Shown in pieces: positions 4,311-5,756 of a stretch of DNA of 5,756 nucleotides (its first letter is position 1; every line of letters begins with the position of its first letter). The stretch comes from Bacillota bacterium (GTDB lineage Bacteria; Bacillota; Dethiobacteria; DTU022). Under the pieces are notes generated by a model. The model was not told the origin of the DNA and made no database searches. It saw nothing but the letters and a program-made list of their open reading frames with translations. The translations under genes were made by a program, and so were the position numbers. The stretch covers positions 1 to 5,756 of the forward strand of contig JAAZIG010000130.1 in assembly GCA_012510325.1 (NCBI GenBank), read 5' to 3'.

Positions 4311-5756
4311 ATGGATACTCTCTTTTTGAAAATCCTGAATATGAGCATCACGGCCAGTTGGCTGATTCTGGCACTTGTCCTTCTAAGGCCTCTCTTTAAA
4401 AAGGCGCCCAAACGGCTGACCTGCCTTCTGTGGTCGCTGGCGGGCTTGCGTTTGCTCTTTCCCTTTTCGATCCAGAGTGTCTTGAGCCTTATTCCCAGTG
4501 CCCAGACCGTCAAACCGGAGATCCTCTATGCGCCGCATCCACAAATTCTAAGCGGAATCCCCGTCTTCAATCGGTGGGTGAATCCTGTCATCGAGGAATC
4601 CCTGGCTCCTGTCCCGACTGCCTCGATCAATCCCTTGCAGGTCTGGACCCTAGTTGCGGCTTATGTCTGGCTGGTCGGCATCCTTGTTCTTCTCTTTTAT
4701 GCCCTCTTCAGTTATGGACGTTTGAGACAAAGAGTCGGGGCTTCTCTACAAGCGGAGGATGGAGTTTGGATCAGTGACGAGATCGACAGTCCCTTTATCC
4801 TGGGCCTGATAAAACCCCGCATCTACCTGCCTTCAGGCATGGAGGCAAGACAAAAGGTCCTGATCCTGGCCCATGAAAGGGCCCACCTGGCCCGCCAGGA
4901 TCACTGGTGGAAACCCCTGGGTTTTTTGATTCTTTCCCTCTACTGGTTCAACCCCCTTTCCTGGTTGGCCTATGTCCTCCTTTGCCGGGATATTGAGATG
5001 GCCTGTGATGAGAAGGTCATCCGGACCATGGACAAAGAGGACCGCCTGGTCTATTCTCAAACTCTCCTGGCCGCGAGTATCCCCCATCGGTCGGTCATGG
5101 CCTGCCCTCTGGCCTTCGGGGAGCTGGCCGTCAAGGAGAGGATTCGAAAGATCCTGAACTACAAAAAACCGGCCTTTTGGGTCATCCTCTTGGTCCTCAT
5201 CGCCTCCCTTGTCCTGATTATTTGTTTCCTGACCAATCCCAAGGAGCCGGTTAAGGAACCGACAACCCCGACGGAAAGTCATCCCGGGACGGTGATCGTG
5301 CCGGGCTTGGCGGAGGAATGGTTTGATTACTTGCACTTGAACGGCATGGATTGGGAAGACCGCCTTGAGACAAGCAGGCCGGAATTCCCGGGCGCGACCT
5401 TCCGCTGGACACCGGGAGAGGTGGAGGCGGTGACACAAGCCGGCTCTGAAACCCTTTTTCAGGGCATGCCGGTCTGGAACAGCTATTTTTGTGATTTGAC
5501 GGGTGACGGCAAGCCGGAGCTGTGTGCAACGGTCAGTTTCGGCTCAGGCTTAGTCGATAACCATGTGGTAGTCTTTGATTACGAAAACAAGGAGATTCAT
5601 TATCTTTGGCACCGTTTTGTCCATGACTATGAACTCTATCTTGAGGAGGGCCGGCTCTATGTGGCAAAACGCCCTCCCATGGGTGAGGAGATCCTGGAAA
5701 GCGGACGTTTGATCTTCCAAGAGGGCAGGCCGGCCATGGAAGGGGAGACCCATCCC
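4311..5756 (+). CDS. M56-family (BlaR1/MecR1-like) membrane zinc metallopeptidase, 3' end outside window
   Basis: The frame is open from ATG 4311 to the window end: 482 residues and no stop. The N-terminus MDTLFLKILNMSITASWLIL is typical of the family. Likely membrane segments are at about 10-28, 37-56, 111-134, a hydrophobic stretch around 200-223, and 288-308. The gluzincin zinc site is intact: H188-E-R-A-H192 with third ligand E229 in DIEMACDE. SPFILGLIKPRIYLPSG, just before the zinc site, is also characteristic of BlaR1/MecR1 proteins. Beyond the last membrane segment comes a Pro/Thr linker (about 309-325) and an external domain with FCDLTGDGKPEL, a Ca-binding-like DxTxDGxxE motif, followed by a beta-rich region. 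No penicillin-binding SxxK domain appears in the visible part. In the classical system an external signal activates the peptidase and leads to BlaI cleavage. Its adjacent BlaI partner here is truncated. There is no strong RBS (AAGGCGG is distant), which fits coupling to the upstream frame. Base composition appears lower in GC than argS-serS. Confidence 0.9.
   Translation, partial: MDTLFLKILNMSITASWLILALVLLRPLFKKAPKRLTCLLWSLAGLRLLFPFSIQSVLSLIPSAQTVKPEILYAPHPQILSGIPVFNRWVNPVIEESLAPVPTASINPLQVWTLVAAYVWLVGILVLLFYALFSYGRLRQRVGASLQAEDGVWISDEIDSPFILGLIKPRIYLPSGMEARQKVLILAHERAHLARQDHWWKPLGFLILSLYWFNPLSWLAYVLLCRDIEMACDEKVIRTMDKEDRLVYSQTLLAASIPHRSVMACPLAFGELAVKERIRKILNYKKPAFWVILLVLIASLVLIICFLTNPKEPVKEPTTPTESHPGTVIVPGLAEEWFDYLHLNGMDWEDRLETSRPEFPGATFRWTPGEVEAVTQAGSETLFQGMPVWNSYFCDLTGDGKPELCATVSFGSGLVDNHVVVFDYENKEIHYLWHRFVHDYELYLEEGRLYVAKRPPMGEEILESGRLIFQEGRPAMEGETHP

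Noticed and set aside
4430..5529. Several short frames on both strands within the M56 gene
   Set aside because: They overlap a continuous 482-codon frame with clear family motifs and have no features of their own.

Overview
The window looks like chromosomal DNA from a spore-forming, fairly GC-rich Firmicute, probably a clostridial lineage. The evidence is a GerMN-domain protein at the left edge, Firmicute-type argS and serS, purine-rich ribosome binding sites, a tRNA gene with encoded CCA, and a BlaI/BlaR1-type gene pair of the clostridial kind. I cannot name a genus from sequence alone.

Layout, all on the + strand: (1) 1-422, the 3' part of a GerMN-domain gene whose start lies outside the window. 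(2) 423-600, a non-coding, hairpin-rich spacer that matches no RNA class I recognise. (3) A near-consensus vegetative promoter (601-629) leads into argS (659-2368, TTG start). serS (2399-3676) follows after 30 bp, so the two form an aminoacyl-tRNA synthetase operon. (4) 3662-3902 is a short tandem repeat tract with GTGGGACAA palindromes. It starts inside the last codons of serS and stops at a tRNA gene. (5) tRNA-Arg(UCG) at 3903-3980 is followed by a strong intrinsic terminator (3988-4020). (6) After about 100 bp comes a 60-codon remnant of a BlaI/MecI repressor that has lost its DNA-binding half (4126-4308). It is coupled to an intact M56 (BlaR1/MecR1-like) membrane metallopeptidase gene that runs off the right edge (4311-5756).

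The first half is housekeeping translation: ArgRS, SerRS, and a tRNA-Arg that ArgRS should charge, all lying before one terminator. The second half is a two-gene sensor module. In the classical system the M56 protein senses an external signal and triggers cleavage of BlaI, which de-represses target genes. Here the sensor protease looks complete up to the window edge, with its zinc site, membrane segments and a non-penicillin-binding external domain. Its partner keeps only the dimerisation/cleavage region. The most interesting points are this decapitated repressor, the repeat tract that bridges the serS stop codon and the tRNA start, and the complementarity between the tRNA 5' leader and its CCA end.
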